From Prevotella sp. (GTDB lineage Bacteria > Bacteroidota > Bacteroidia > Bacteroidales > Bacteroidaceae), in contig JALCDQ010000006.1 of assembly GCA_022641735.1 (NCBI GenBank), forward strand, positions 1-64,000: a stretch of DNA of 64,000 bases, read 5' to 3'. This document shows positions 51,785 through 59,927 of this stretch, one piece after another. Positions within the stretch are counted from its first letter, which is position 1; every line of letters starts with the position of its first letter. The notes below the pieces were generated by a model. That model made no database searches, was not told the origin of the DNA, and saw nothing but the letters and a program-made list of their open reading frames with translations. Made by a program: the position numbers and the translations under genes.

Positions 51785-54328
51785 ATGAAAAGAACCATTA
51801 TCACTATACTCTCTCTGCTCATCTTGTTGACAGCGCAGGCCCAACGCATCACTCACACCTTCACAGATGTCACTATGCCGGAGGCTCTGAGGCTGCTCAA
51901 CAAGATGAGTTTAAAATACACCATCAACTTCATCTATGATGATTTGGAGGACTTCCGAGTAACAACCACCGTGAAAAACCAATCCATTCCAGATGCCATC
52001 CATCAACTGATAGGCTTCTATCCAATGGTGGAAACGGTCGTAAACGACAGCACTCTGAACGTGGAATGCCTGCAAAAGACACAGCGGAGATATAAAGGCC
52101 GCATCATCGATGAGCAACGACAGCCGGCTGAATACGCCAATGTGGTGTTGCTATCTCCGATAGATTCGTCGATTATCGCTAATGGAGTGAGCAATGAAAG
52201 CGGATATTTTGTCATCCCATGTGAGACTGAAAACGTGCTTTTACGCATCTCTTATGTGGGCTATAAAACGCTCTTTCGCCGTTGCGGAAGCCCCAATATC
52301 GGGGTCATTCAACTGCATCCTGATGCCATGACCATCAAGGGCGTGGTGGTGAAAGGTGCCCGTCCGCAATATAAACTGGCAAAGGGTGGAATGACGGTAG
52401 ATGTGGAGCACACCCTACTCTCTCAAATGGGAACGGCTCAAGACGTGTTGGGACAATTGCCGAGAGTGACTGTTGAACAGGATGAAATCAGCGTTTTCGG
52501 CAAAGGGACACCGCTTATCTACATCAACAACAAGAAGATTTCGGACAAAGGAGACCTCAAACGATTGAAGTCAGAGGATATAAAAAGCGTGGATGTCATC
52601 ACAAGTCCGGGAGCGCAATACGACTCTCAGGTGAATTCAGTGATACGCATCAAGACCAAGAAATCAGAAGAAGACGGTTTCAGCATGCGTAATTTCACCA
52701 ATGCAAGCTATAGTTCTACGTGGGCTGGGTTCGACCAACTCTACCTGAAATACCGTACACATGGCTTTGAAATATCCAATAACGCCTACGTAACCCATTG
52801 GTCAAACAACGAAGGAAATAACCTCGGCACCGACATAAAGACGAAGACTCAACACGTGAACGCAACGCAACGGGGAATGGGAAGATATCCTGGCAATGGC
52901 TTCTTTGAAGGTCTGAACATGAGTTATGATGTCAACGACAGCAACAGCATTGGCGCTTCTTACCACTTAAACAGAAGTTTAGCGAAGAAGATGAGCATGG
53001 ATATGAAGACAACCACACTCCGCAATGATACCTTGGAGGGAACTATAGATATGCTGCAACACCTCTATAGCAGTCACATGAGTCAAGAAGTGAATGCCTA
53101 TTATGTAGGAAAATTCCACAAATTAAGCATTGATTTCAACGGTTCTTATGATTGGGGAAAGGGCAATGAAACGCAAAATGGCACGGAATTGAGTGCTGAA
53201 CTCGGCGACCGCCCTAATCATAGTGTCAGCCATCAGCAAGACCACATGATAGCAGGAAAGGTCGTCTTCACCTATCCCATCCGCAAAGGCGAGCTCACCT
53301 TCGGGTCGGAATACACCCATACCAACGTGACGGGCAACTATAAACTCGAAGAACAGTATGTTCCATCATCAGATACGAAGGTGCAAGAGGATAACTTTGC
53401 AGGGTTTGCCGAGTATGCCCTGCCTTTCGGAAACTATAACATCGATGCAGGAGTGAGGTATGAGCACGTGAATTCTGATTACTATTCCTCAGGCGTTTGG
53501 CAAGCTGACGCCAGCAGAAAACACAGCAATTTCTTCCCAAACGTCTCGCTTTCGTGGAACAAAGAAAAATGGTCATGGCAACTGAACTATTCTTATAAGA
53601 CCCAACGCCCAAGTTATCGAAACCTCCGCAACAATATGCAATACGACTCGAGATACCTCTATGAAGGTGGAAATCCCTATCTCAGACAAGCTAAAACACA
53701 GGAAATCGAACTGGAGGTCATTCATTCCTGGCTGAATTTCGATGTCAATTACCAATATATAAAGGATGCTATGATATGGATTCATGAGCTTTACAATAAT
53801 CAGGAAATATCTTATGCATCGGTAAAAAACTTCGACCATATCCAATATGTCTATGCTTCAATGGTGGCTTCGCCTAAGTTTGGATGCTATCAACCACAGT
53901 ATGAGCTGGACTATGAGCAGCAATTTTTCAATGCAAAGAAATACGGGTCTGATAGGAGTTTTCACTCTCCAAGCTTCACGCTGAAGTTGAACAACCGGTT
54001 TGAATTCAGCAAAACCTGTACTGCTATGATAGATGCGACTTTTGACACGGATGCTGCCAATAACTTCAAGCTTGACAAAGGAGGGGTCGTACTGGATATG
54101 CAAATCCGCAAATCATTCTTCAATAAGGCACTGACGCTTGACCTCTTCGCCGACGATTTATTCAATCGAAGAGAGCGATGGACCCTATATGGAATCCATG
54201 TCATTCAATCAAAAGACTGCAATAACTTCAACCGTTGCGTGGGATTCACGCTCACTTATAACTTCCACGTTACCAAAAGCCACTATAAGGGAACAGGTGC
54301 AGGCAAAGAAGAAAAGAAAAGATTATAG
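51785..54328 (+). CDS. TonB-dependent signal-transducing outer-membrane receptor
   Basis: An 847-residue receptor with a signal peptide (1-20). Residues 22-92 form an STN-like signalling domain (THTFTDVTMPEALRLLNKM...ESTLNVE region), the part that contacts the anti-sigma factor. A carboxypeptidase-regulatory-like domain follows (YKGRIIDEQRQPAEYANVVLL, 96-175), then a plug (LAKGGMTVDVEHTLLSQMGTAQDVLGQLPRV) and a barrel of the family common in Bacteroidetes, ending FTLTYNFHVTKSHYKG plus a short basic tail. No SusD partner follows, so a small ligand rather than a glycan may be imported. Substrate unknown. Confidence 0.9.
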   Translation: MKRTIITILSLLILLTAQAQRITHTFTDVTMPEALRLLNKMSLKYTINFIYDDLEDFRVTTTVKNQSIPDAIHQLIGFYPMVETVVNDSTLNVECLQKTQRRYKGRIIDEQRQPAEYANVVLLSPIDSSIIANGVSNESGYFVIPCETENVLLRISYVGYKTLFRRCGSPNIGVIQLHPDAMTIKGVVVKGARPQYKLAKGGMTVDVEHTLLSQMGTAQDVLGQLPRVTVEQDEISVFGKGTPLIYINNKKISDKGDLKRLKSEDIKSVDVITSPGAQYDSQVNSVIRIKTKKSEEDGFSMRNFTNASYSSTWAGFDQLYLKYRTHGFEISNNAYVTHWSNNEGNNLGTDIKTKTQHVNATQRGMGRYPGNGFFEGLNMSYDVNDSNSIGASYHLNRSLAKKMSMDMKTTTLRNDTLEGTIDMLQHLYSSHMSQEVNAYYVGKFHKLSIDFNGSYDWGKGNETQNGTELSAELGDRPNHSVSHQQDHMIAGKVVFTYPIRKGELTFGSEYTHTNVTGNYKLEEQYVPSSDTKVQEDNFAGFAEYALPFGNYNIDAGVRYEHVNSDYYSSGVWQADASRKHSNFFPNVSLSWNKEKWSWQLNYSYKTQRPSYRNLRNNMQYDSRYLYEGGNPYLRQAKTQEIELEVIHSWLNFDVNYQYIKDAMIWIHELYNNQEISYASVKNFDHIQYVYASMVASPKFGCYQPQYELDYEQQFFNAKKYGSDRSFHSPSFTLKLNNRFEFSKTCTAMIDATFDTDAANNFKLDKGGVVLDMQIRKSFFNKALTLDLFADDLFNRRERWTLYGIHVIQSKDCNNFNRCVGFTLTYNFHVTKSHYKGTGAGKEEKKRL

Positions 54329-54416
54329 GCTGAAAATGGTCTCCTATTTTGCTGAAAATCAGAGACCTTGGAAAACTCGGAGGCCTCTGATAGCTCCAAG
54401 AATCATTCCCTCGAAA

Positions 54417-54501
54417 GTAAAAGGTAACTTTTTACAAGGTAAACAACGGCCTTTTACCCTCCTTCTAACGGTCTTTTACAAGGTAAACAACCGTTGTTTA
54501 C
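54417..54501. repeat. 22-bp palindromic array H (4 units)
   Basis: Units start at 54417, 54439, 54461 and 54483, exactly 22 bp apart. The last, GTAAACAACCGTTGTTTAC, is a perfect palindrome around one central base and is the clearest example of the unit. The array lies in the convergent gap between the receptor gene and tsf. Confidence 0.88.
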
Positions 54502-54575
54502 ATTCCTCTAAAATGCTCTATATATTGCTATCTTTCATTGAAAGCAACCGAGCTAAAAGCAAAGGGCATGAAAAA

Positions 54576-54605
54576 AGGCTATCGGATAACTTTCCAATAG
54601 CCTTT
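54576..54605 (-). terminator. Terminator of the rplM-rpsI-rpsB-tsf operon
   Basis: On the minus strand AAGGCTATTGGA pairs with TCCGATAGCCTT around a 6-nt loop, followed by TTTT. It lies 27 bp after the tsf stop codon. Confidence 0.85.
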
Positions 54606-54631
54606 CTTATAGTTATAATCCCTTATGGGAA

Positions 54632-55633
54632 TTACTCTGCAACGAGAGTGAAACGCTTGAAAGCAACGACCTTGAGGTCTTTATCTTGCTTCTTCAGCCA
54701 TTCAGATACACTAACTTTGCTGTCGTCATCTGCAAACTGGAACTCCTGCTCATCAAGGCAGTTTTCCTTGTAGAATTTAGCCATACGGCCGTTAGCAATG
54801 TTCTGTATCATCTGTGCAGGCAGGTTGGCAGCCTTCTCAGCAGCCACTGTCTTGCGAATCTCACGTGCTTTGTCAGCCTCTTCCTGAGTAAGCCATCCCT
54901 TGGCAATATTGCTCTCGATATGGTCATCAGAGTCAACGAGATTAGCGTTGATACCTGCTTTCTTGATAGCATTTACCACTGCTTTCTCTACCTGCTCCTC
55001 TTTGGTCTTCTCGATAGCAACCTTCAATTCCTCGTCTTTTACATTCTGAGGAACAGATGCCTCGTTGAGGGCTACTGGCTTCATGGCAGCTACTTGCATG
55101 GCAACCTTGTGTCCAGCCTCAGCAAAATCCTTGTTGAGCTGCACCATGGTGCAAAGAGTATGCTTGCCCATGTGGTCGTAAACACCGACATTCTCGCCTT
55201 CGAGCACATTGTATCCGTCGATTTCCATCTTCTCGCCTGTGATTCCAGAACGATGAGTAACAGCATCCTGAACCTTCTGTCCATCAGCCATTGTGAGTTC
55301 TTTCACTTCCTCAAGGGTCTTAGCCTTTGCTGCGATGGCAGCATCAAGAATATCATTGGTGAGTTTAACGAAATCTGCGCCATTGGCAACGAAGTCAGTT
55401 TCGCACTTGAGAGCTACGATGGCAGCAAAGCCATTCACGTCCTTTACAAGTACGCAACCATTGGAAGTCTCACGGTCAGAACGCTTTGCAGCAATAGCAA
55501 GACCACGCTCACGGAGGAGATCCTTAGCCTTATCGAAATCGCCATCAGCCTCTGTAAGTGCTTTCTTCACATCAGCGAGACCAGCACCAGTCATTGCGCG
55601 TAGTTTCTTTATATCTTCAATAGAAACAGCCAT
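54632..55633 (-). CDS. tsf: Translation elongation factor Ts
   Basis: A 333-residue factor that exchanges GDP for GTP on EF-Tu. It opens AVSIEDIKKLRAMTGAGLADVKKALTEADGDFDKA (the EF-Tu-binding N-terminal UBA domain with the TGAG-x-DVKKAL motif), followed by two core domains with KCETDFVANGADF and, near residue 170, the CTMVQLNKDFAE segment. It lies 33 bp after rpsB, the near-universal gene order. Confidence 0.97.
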   Translation of the reverse strand: MAVSIEDIKKLRAMTGAGLADVKKALTEADGDFDKAKDLLRERGLAIAAKRSDRETSNGCVLVKDVNGFAAIVALKCETDFVANGADFVKLTNDILDAAIAAKAKTLEEVKELTMADGQKVQDAVTHRSGITGEKMEIDGYNVLEGENVGVYDHMGKHTLCTMVQLNKDFAEAGHKVAMQVAAMKPVALNEASVPQNVKDEELKVAIEKTKEEQVEKAVVNAIKKAGINANLVDSDDHIESNIAKGWLTQEEADKAREIRKTVAAEKAANLPAQMIQNIANGRMAKFYKENCLDEQEFQFADDDSKVSVSEWLKKQDKDLKVVAFKRFTLVAE

Positions 55634-55666
55634 TTTCTTTATAAGTTATTGATTAATAATGAATGA

Positions 55667-56626
55667 TTATTCTGCAGCTGGTGTTTCCTCAGCTTTAGCC
55701 TCAGTGTCAGCAGCCTTGCGAGCCTTGCGGACGCGCTTTGGTTTTGCCTCTTCTTTAGGCTCTTCTGCCTCTGGTTCTGCCTCTGGAGCTTCTTCCTTTG
55801 CTTCTTCAGCCTTAGGTTCTTCCTCCTCAGCTACATCCTCTGAGTCCTCAACTTCCTTGCGAGCTCTACGTGCGCGCTTAGGTCTAGCCTCGTCCTCTTC
55901 GTTCTGCTCCTCTGCAGCTTTCTCTGTTGCTTTCTCTACTTTGCGCTCTTCAAGGCCCTCTGCGATGGCATCGCAGCAAGCATTCAAGATTACTTCGATA
56001 GAATCCTTAGCGTCATCATTAGCTGGAATCACGTAATCGATATCCTTAGGGTCTGAGTTTGTATCCACAATACCGAAGACTGGGATGCCGAGACGATTGG
56101 CTTCTCTTACGGCAATATGCTCATTCATAACGTCGATAACGAAAAGAGCAGAAGGCAGACGGGTAAGGTCGGCGATAGAACCGAGGTTCTTTTCCAACTT
56201 AGCACGCTGACGTGTCACCTGCAAAAGCTCACGCTTAGAGAGATTAGAGTATGTGCCATCGTTCATCAATTTATCGATGTTTGTCATTTTCTTTACAGCC
56301 TTGCGGATTGTAGGGAAGTTGGTGAGCATGCCGCCCGGCCAACGCTCAATCACATAAGGCATATTGACTGAAGTAGCTTTTTCAGCTACGATGTCCTTAG
56401 CTTGTTTTTTAGTAGCGACAAACAGGATTTTCTTGCCTGCTTTAGCAATACCCTTCAGCACTTCGGCAGCTTCGTCTATCTTGACTACTGTCTTGTTGAG
56501 GTCGATGATATGAATGCCATTGCGCTCCATGAAAATATAAGGAGCCATGGCTGGATTCCACTTGCGGCGAAGGTGTCCGAAGTGACAACCTGCCTGCAAT
56601 AATTGGTCAAAATTTGTTCTTGACAT
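55667..56626 (-). CDS. rpsB: Ribosomal protein S2 with long charged C-terminal tail
   Basis: A 319-residue S2 protein of the small subunit. Residues 1-228 are standard: FDQLLQAGCHFGHLRRKWNPAM, VATKKQAKDIV, ERWPGGMLTNF and VDTNSDPKDIDYVIPANDDA. Residues about 229-319 are an added tail rich in Glu, Ala, Lys and Arg, with two related basic islands (PKRARRARKE at 249-258 and PKRVRKARKA at 296-305) in acidic spacers. The tail is likely disordered. The gene is followed by tsf. Confidence 0.96.
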   Translation of the reverse strand: MSRTNFDQLLQAGCHFGHLRRKWNPAMAPYIFMERNGIHIIDLNKTVVKIDEAAEVLKGIAKAGKKILFVATKKQAKDIVAEKATSVNMPYVIERWPGGMLTNFPTIRKAVKKMTNIDKLMNDGTYSNLSKRELLQVTRQRAKLEKNLGSIADLTRLPSALFVIDVMNEHIAVREANRLGIPVFGIVDTNSDPKDIDYVIPANDDAKDSIEVILNACCDAIAEGLEERKVEKATEKAAEEQNEEDEARPKRARRARKEVEDSEDVAEEEEPKAEEAKEEAPEAEPEAEEPKEEAKPKRVRKARKAADTEAKAEETPAAE

Positions 56627-56747
56627 TTTTTTGTTTTTTAATTGTTTACTTTCCGTTTAATCTTGATTAGATCAGTCGCTGGGTAGTCCTGAGGAATCTC
56701 AGCGATTTAGATACTAAACATGTTCAGTTTCAATATTTGACAGACTT

Positions 56748-56832
56748 GTCTGTAGTCATCTTTTACGAGGCAAACAGCCGTCTTTTACTGCCTAAGCAGC
56801 AATCTTTTGCAAGGTGAACAACTGTCTTTTGC
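56748..56832. repeat. 22-bp palindromic array I (4-5 units) between rpsI and rpsB
   Basis: Units start at 56748, 56770, 56792 and 56814, exactly 22 bp apart, for example GCAAACAGCCGTCTTTTAC and GTGAACAACTGTCTTTTGC. A possible fifth (56836) touches the rpsI stop. It splits a normally tight ribosomal operon by 228 bp. Confidence 0.83.
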
Positions 56833-56854
56833 AGAGTTGTCCGTCATCCACTGA

Positions 56855-57241
56855 TTAACGCTTACTGAACTGGAAGCGACGACGAGCCTTTGGTTGTCCT
56901 GGTTTCTTACGCTCAACAGCACGGCTGTCGCGTGTGAGGAAGCCCTGATCCTTCAAAGTTTTCTTGTCTTCAGCATTTATCTTGACAAGCGCACGGGCAA
57001 TGGCGAGGCGAAGAGCTTGGCTCTGACCTGTGAAACCGCCACCATCGAGGTTTGCCTTAATATCATATTTGCCCTCAACCTCAAGCAGTTGCAGTGGCTG
57101 TTTAACCACGTACTGCAGAATAGCTGATGGGAAAAATACGGAGATATCTTTCTTGTTAATCGTGATCTTACCGGTTCCCTCTGAGAGGTAAACACGAGCG
57201 ATAGCGCTCTTGCGGCGACCAATTGCATTGATTACTTCCAT
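56855..57241 (-). CDS. rpsI: Ribosomal protein S9
   Basis: A 128-residue small-subunit protein. It begins EVINAIGRRKSAIARVYLSEGTGKITINKKD and ends RKKPGQPKARRRFQFSKR; the C-terminal Arg reaches the P-site tRNA. The gene lies 12 bp after rplM, as in most bacteria. Confidence 0.98.
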   Translation of the reverse strand: MEVINAIGRRKSAIARVYLSEGTGKITINKKDISVFFPSAILQYVVKQPLQLLEVEGKYDIKANLDGGGFTGQSQALRLAIARALVKINAEDKKTLKDQGFLTRDSRAVERKKPGQPKARRRFQFSKR

Positions 57242-57253
57242 CTTTATTCCTTA

Positions 57254-57715
57254 TTATTTATACTGGTTAATATCAATTGTCTTAGGTTTCTGAGCGGTCT
57301 TGTCATGCTCAGTTCCCTCGTAGACATAGAGGTTGTCCATCAAAGAACGGCCTAAAGGACCCTTTGGCAGCATGCCTTTAATGGCATGACGAAGCAACTT
57401 GTCCATACCATCCTTACGAGTACGAAGCTCGGCAGGGGTATTGAAGCGCTGTCCGCCTGGATAACCAGTATAACGTGTGTAAACCTTATCCGTTTCTTTC
57501 TTACCTGTGAAACGTACCTTTTCGGCATTGATAATGATTACATTGTCTCCACAATCCACATGAGGAGTGAAGTTTGGTTTGTACTTTCCACGAAGCAACT
57601 TTGCTACTTTAGAGCAAAAACGGCCTACAATCTGATCGGTGGCGTCTACGATGATCCACTCCTTTGTAGCTGTTTCCTTATTCGTGGAAATAGTCTTGTA
57701 ACTTAAAGTATTCAT
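57254..57715 (-). CDS. rplM: Ribosomal protein L13
   Basis: A 153-residue large-subunit protein with the motifs WIIVDATDQIVGRFCSKVAKLLRGKYKP, VIIINAEKVRFTGKK and the conserved KGMLPKGPLGR. First gene of the rplM-rpsI-rpsB-tsf operon. A structured leader of about 195 nt lies upstream. Confidence 0.98.
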   Translation of the reverse strand: MNTLSYKTISTNKETATKEWIIVDATDQIVGRFCSKVAKLLRGKYKPNFTPHVDCGDNVIIINAEKVRFTGKKETDKVYTRYTGYPGGQRFNTPAELRTRKDGMDKLLRHAIKGMLPKGPLGRSLMDNLYVYEGTEHDKTAQKPKTIDINQYK

Positions 57716-57911
57716 TTTAATTAATTTTACTACTAAAAAACGTTTTTACTTACCTATATATAACAGAGACCTCACGGCGCCTCCAGTCTAAAAGAGACCA
57801 TCCATGGCTTTCGCTCTGTTTGCACTTCTGATTCCCTAACCATGCCGTCCGGCCAAAGGCGGCACTATTAACACATCTGTGCGTGGGGCTCTAAGAGCGC
57901 CCCTAATAATC
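57716..57911 (-). promoter_or_regulatory. Structured 5' leader of rplM
   Basis: The predicted mRNA has about 195 nt before rplM, with no reading frame. Hairpins visible on the minus strand include GGGGC-GCTCTTAGA-GCCCC and TGCCG...CGGCA around CCTTTGGCCGG, plus pairing between AGAGACC and GGTCTCT further on. L13 or S9 feedback control through such leaders is known in several bacteria; the exact family here needs a covariance search. Confidence 0.6.
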
Positions 57912-57917
57912 GGCTTG

Positions 57918-57925
57918 CAAAAGTA
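57918..57925 (-). promoter_or_regulatory. Promoter -7 box of the ribosomal operon
   Basis: The minus strand reads TACTTTTG, matching TAnnTTTG. The 240 bp from here to the adenylation gene start (58167) hold no other clear feature except possible weak palindromic units near 57961 and 57983. Confidence 0.65.
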
Positions 57926-58166
57926 ATCATTATTTATAAAACAGCAAAGAGCTAAGACCTCATAAAAGTGCATTTTATGATTAATTAACTCTTTTAGGAT
58001 GATTTATAGGTTGTGTTAAAGCATGTTATATTATTCGATTCGCATGCAAGATTATCGCTTTTTGCGCATCTTATATAGAGAAAGGTAAAGAAAATGAGAC
58101 TTTAGATGGGGGAAATTCACTGATTTTTCGTCTTCCTATAAATTGCAGCATAATACTAAAGAAAAT

Positions 58167-59660
58167 ATGAGAGAAAAAACGGGCAGCAAAGACATCGTCT
58201 TAAGGATTTATGAGTCTTTTCTGCAACATCAAAAAAGGTATGCCTTTTGCATCGATGACAAGATGTATACCTATGAGGAGTTAGGCCAGCGGATAGCAGT
58301 TATCCGGGAGCAGCTGGCCTTTCTGGATAGTAAAATCATAGGACTTGTGGCCAATGATGACATTGACACTTACGCCTCCATTCTGGCTTTATGGATGGAA
58401 GGAATGTGCTATGTGCCCTTGCATCCCGAGCAACCTCTGGCAAGATGTGAGGATATCATCTCGCAAGTAGGGCTCTCTAGGATACTCGACTCCAGCAAAA
58501 TTACTCGATATGGTGGTCTTCAGGTGATTGCAACGTCCGTGTTATCAGGGCATAAGGCACTCGTTGCTCCTAAAAAGAATGTCAGCAAGAACGACCCCGC
58601 TTATATTCTTTTCACCTCCGGAAGCACGGGAAGACCCAAAGGCGTTTGCATCACTTTCAGCAATGTGGATACTTTCGTGGATAGCTTTGAGGCTTTAGGC
58701 TTCCATTTGAATGAAGAAGACCGTTGTCTTCAGATGTTCGACCTCACTTTCGACCTGTCTGTAGGCAGTTTTCTTCCACCTCTTTTATATGGTGCATGCG
58801 CGTATACGATAAAGCCGGGAAGAGTGAAATGGCAGGAGGCCTTCCGTCTGTTGGATGACTATAAGCTCACGTTTGCTCTGATGGTACCGTCTGTTATCCA
58901 TTATCTCCGCCCTTATCTTGACGAAATCGAGGCCCCTCAGATGCGCTATTCTCTCTTTTGCGGCGAGGCTTTAGCTGCTGAAGATGTGGCCTTATGGCAG
59001 CATTCAGTGCCCAATGCGGAAATCTGGAACGTCTATGGACCTACTGAAAACACCATTTATTGTACGGCTTATCGGATGCCGGAAACTGATATGAAAACCA
59101 GCAATGGCATTCTGAGCATCGGCAAAAAGATGAAGAATACAGGCACGATTATCGTTGATGACCAGCATCGTGAGGTTCCCATCGGAGTAAAAGGTGAACT
59201 TTGCCTCTCTGGCTCTCAATTGACACCCGGTTATTGGGATAATGAGGAGAAGACGAAAGAATCCGTTTTCTACCTTAATGAGACGAAATGGTATCTCACC
59301 GGAGACATCTGCTCGATGACGGAAGATGGTGATATTCTCTATTATGGACGTAAGGACTCGCAGGTAAAGATACAGGGCTATCGCATCGAACTCAGTGAAA
59401 TAGAGTGCGTTGCGCGTCGTTTTTATGAGGAAAAGGTAGCCACGGTGGCCGTTCCTATCCAAAAATCGCAAGACAATACGACCATCGCATTGGCCGTGGA
59501 GAAGCATGATGAGGGCCCGGAAGATAAGCTTCTTGAATATCTGAAATGCTATCTGCCCGCCTATATGATACCTTCGGATGTGATTCCCATGCCGCAATTC
59601 CCCCAAAATGCCAATAATAAGATAGACCGAAAGAAGATTAAACTGCTTATTCAACAATAA
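58167..59660 (+). CDS. DltA-like amino-acid adenylation enzyme
   Basis: A 497-residue cytoplasmic AMP-binding enzyme; the ATG at 58167 is chosen over an upstream TTG. Core motifs: A3 YILFTSGSTGRPKGV (146-160), A5 NVYGPTENT, A7 YLTGDICSM, A8 YYGRKDSQVKIQGYRIELSEIE and the A10 lysine in NNKIDRKKI. The length without condensation domains and the following carrier protein match DltA, which charges D-alanine on DltC. The amino acid cannot be read from the sequence. First of four tightly spaced genes (5, 16 and 11 bp gaps) that copy the dlt set of Gram-positive bacteria. Confidence 0.87.
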   Translation: MREKTGSKDIVLRIYESFLQHQKRYAFCIDDKMYTYEELGQRIAVIREQLAFLDSKIIGLVANDDIDTYASILALWMEGMCYVPLHPEQPLARCEDIISQVGLSRILDSSKITRYGGLQVIATSVLSGHKALVAPKKNVSKNDPAYILFTSGSTGRPKGVCITFSNVDTFVDSFEALGFHLNEEDRCLQMFDLTFDLSVGSFLPPLLYGACAYTIKPGRVKWQEAFRLLDDYKLTFALMVPSVIHYLRPYLDEIEAPQMRYSLFCGEALAAEDVALWQHSVPNAEIWNVYGPTENTIYCTAYRMPETDMKTSNGILSIGKKMKNTGTIIVDDQHREVPIGVKGELCLSGSQLTPGYWDNEEKTKESVFYLNETKWYLTGDICSMTEDGDILYYGRKDSQVKIQGYRIELSEIECVARRFYEEKVATVAVPIQKSQDNTTIALAVEKHDEGPEDKLLEYLKCYLPAYMIPSDVIPMPQFPQNANNKIDRKKIKLLIQQ

Positions 59661-59665
59661 AAGAT

Positions 59666-59911
59666 ATGGAAAAAGAAGAAATCTTGGAGGTGCTCAATGG
59701 CATCTTTCAAACTGTATTCAGCAAGCCGGATTTGAAGCTCGACTATAGTATGTCTGCCGACAGCATTGATGAATGGGACTCTCTGAGCAATATGACCATC
59801 ATCAGCGAAATAGAGAATCACTACGGCATCCACTTCAAATTGCGTGACATTATTAAGATGCGCAACGTCGGAGACATGTGTGATACCATCTTAAAGAAGG
59901 TTCAAGAGTAA
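59666..59911 (+). CDS. DltC-like acyl carrier protein
   Basis: An 81-residue carrier protein with the phosphopantetheine attachment Ser39 in EWDSLSNM. It lies 5 bp after the adenylation gene, which presumably loads it, and 16 bp before the membrane acyltransferase, which presumably unloads it. Confidence 0.88.
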   Translation: MEKEEILEVLNGIFQTVFSKPDLKLDYSMSADSIDEWDSLSNMTIISEIENHYGIHFKLRDIIKMRNVGDMCDTILKKVQE

Positions 59912-59927
59912 GCCTTAAGAACAGATT

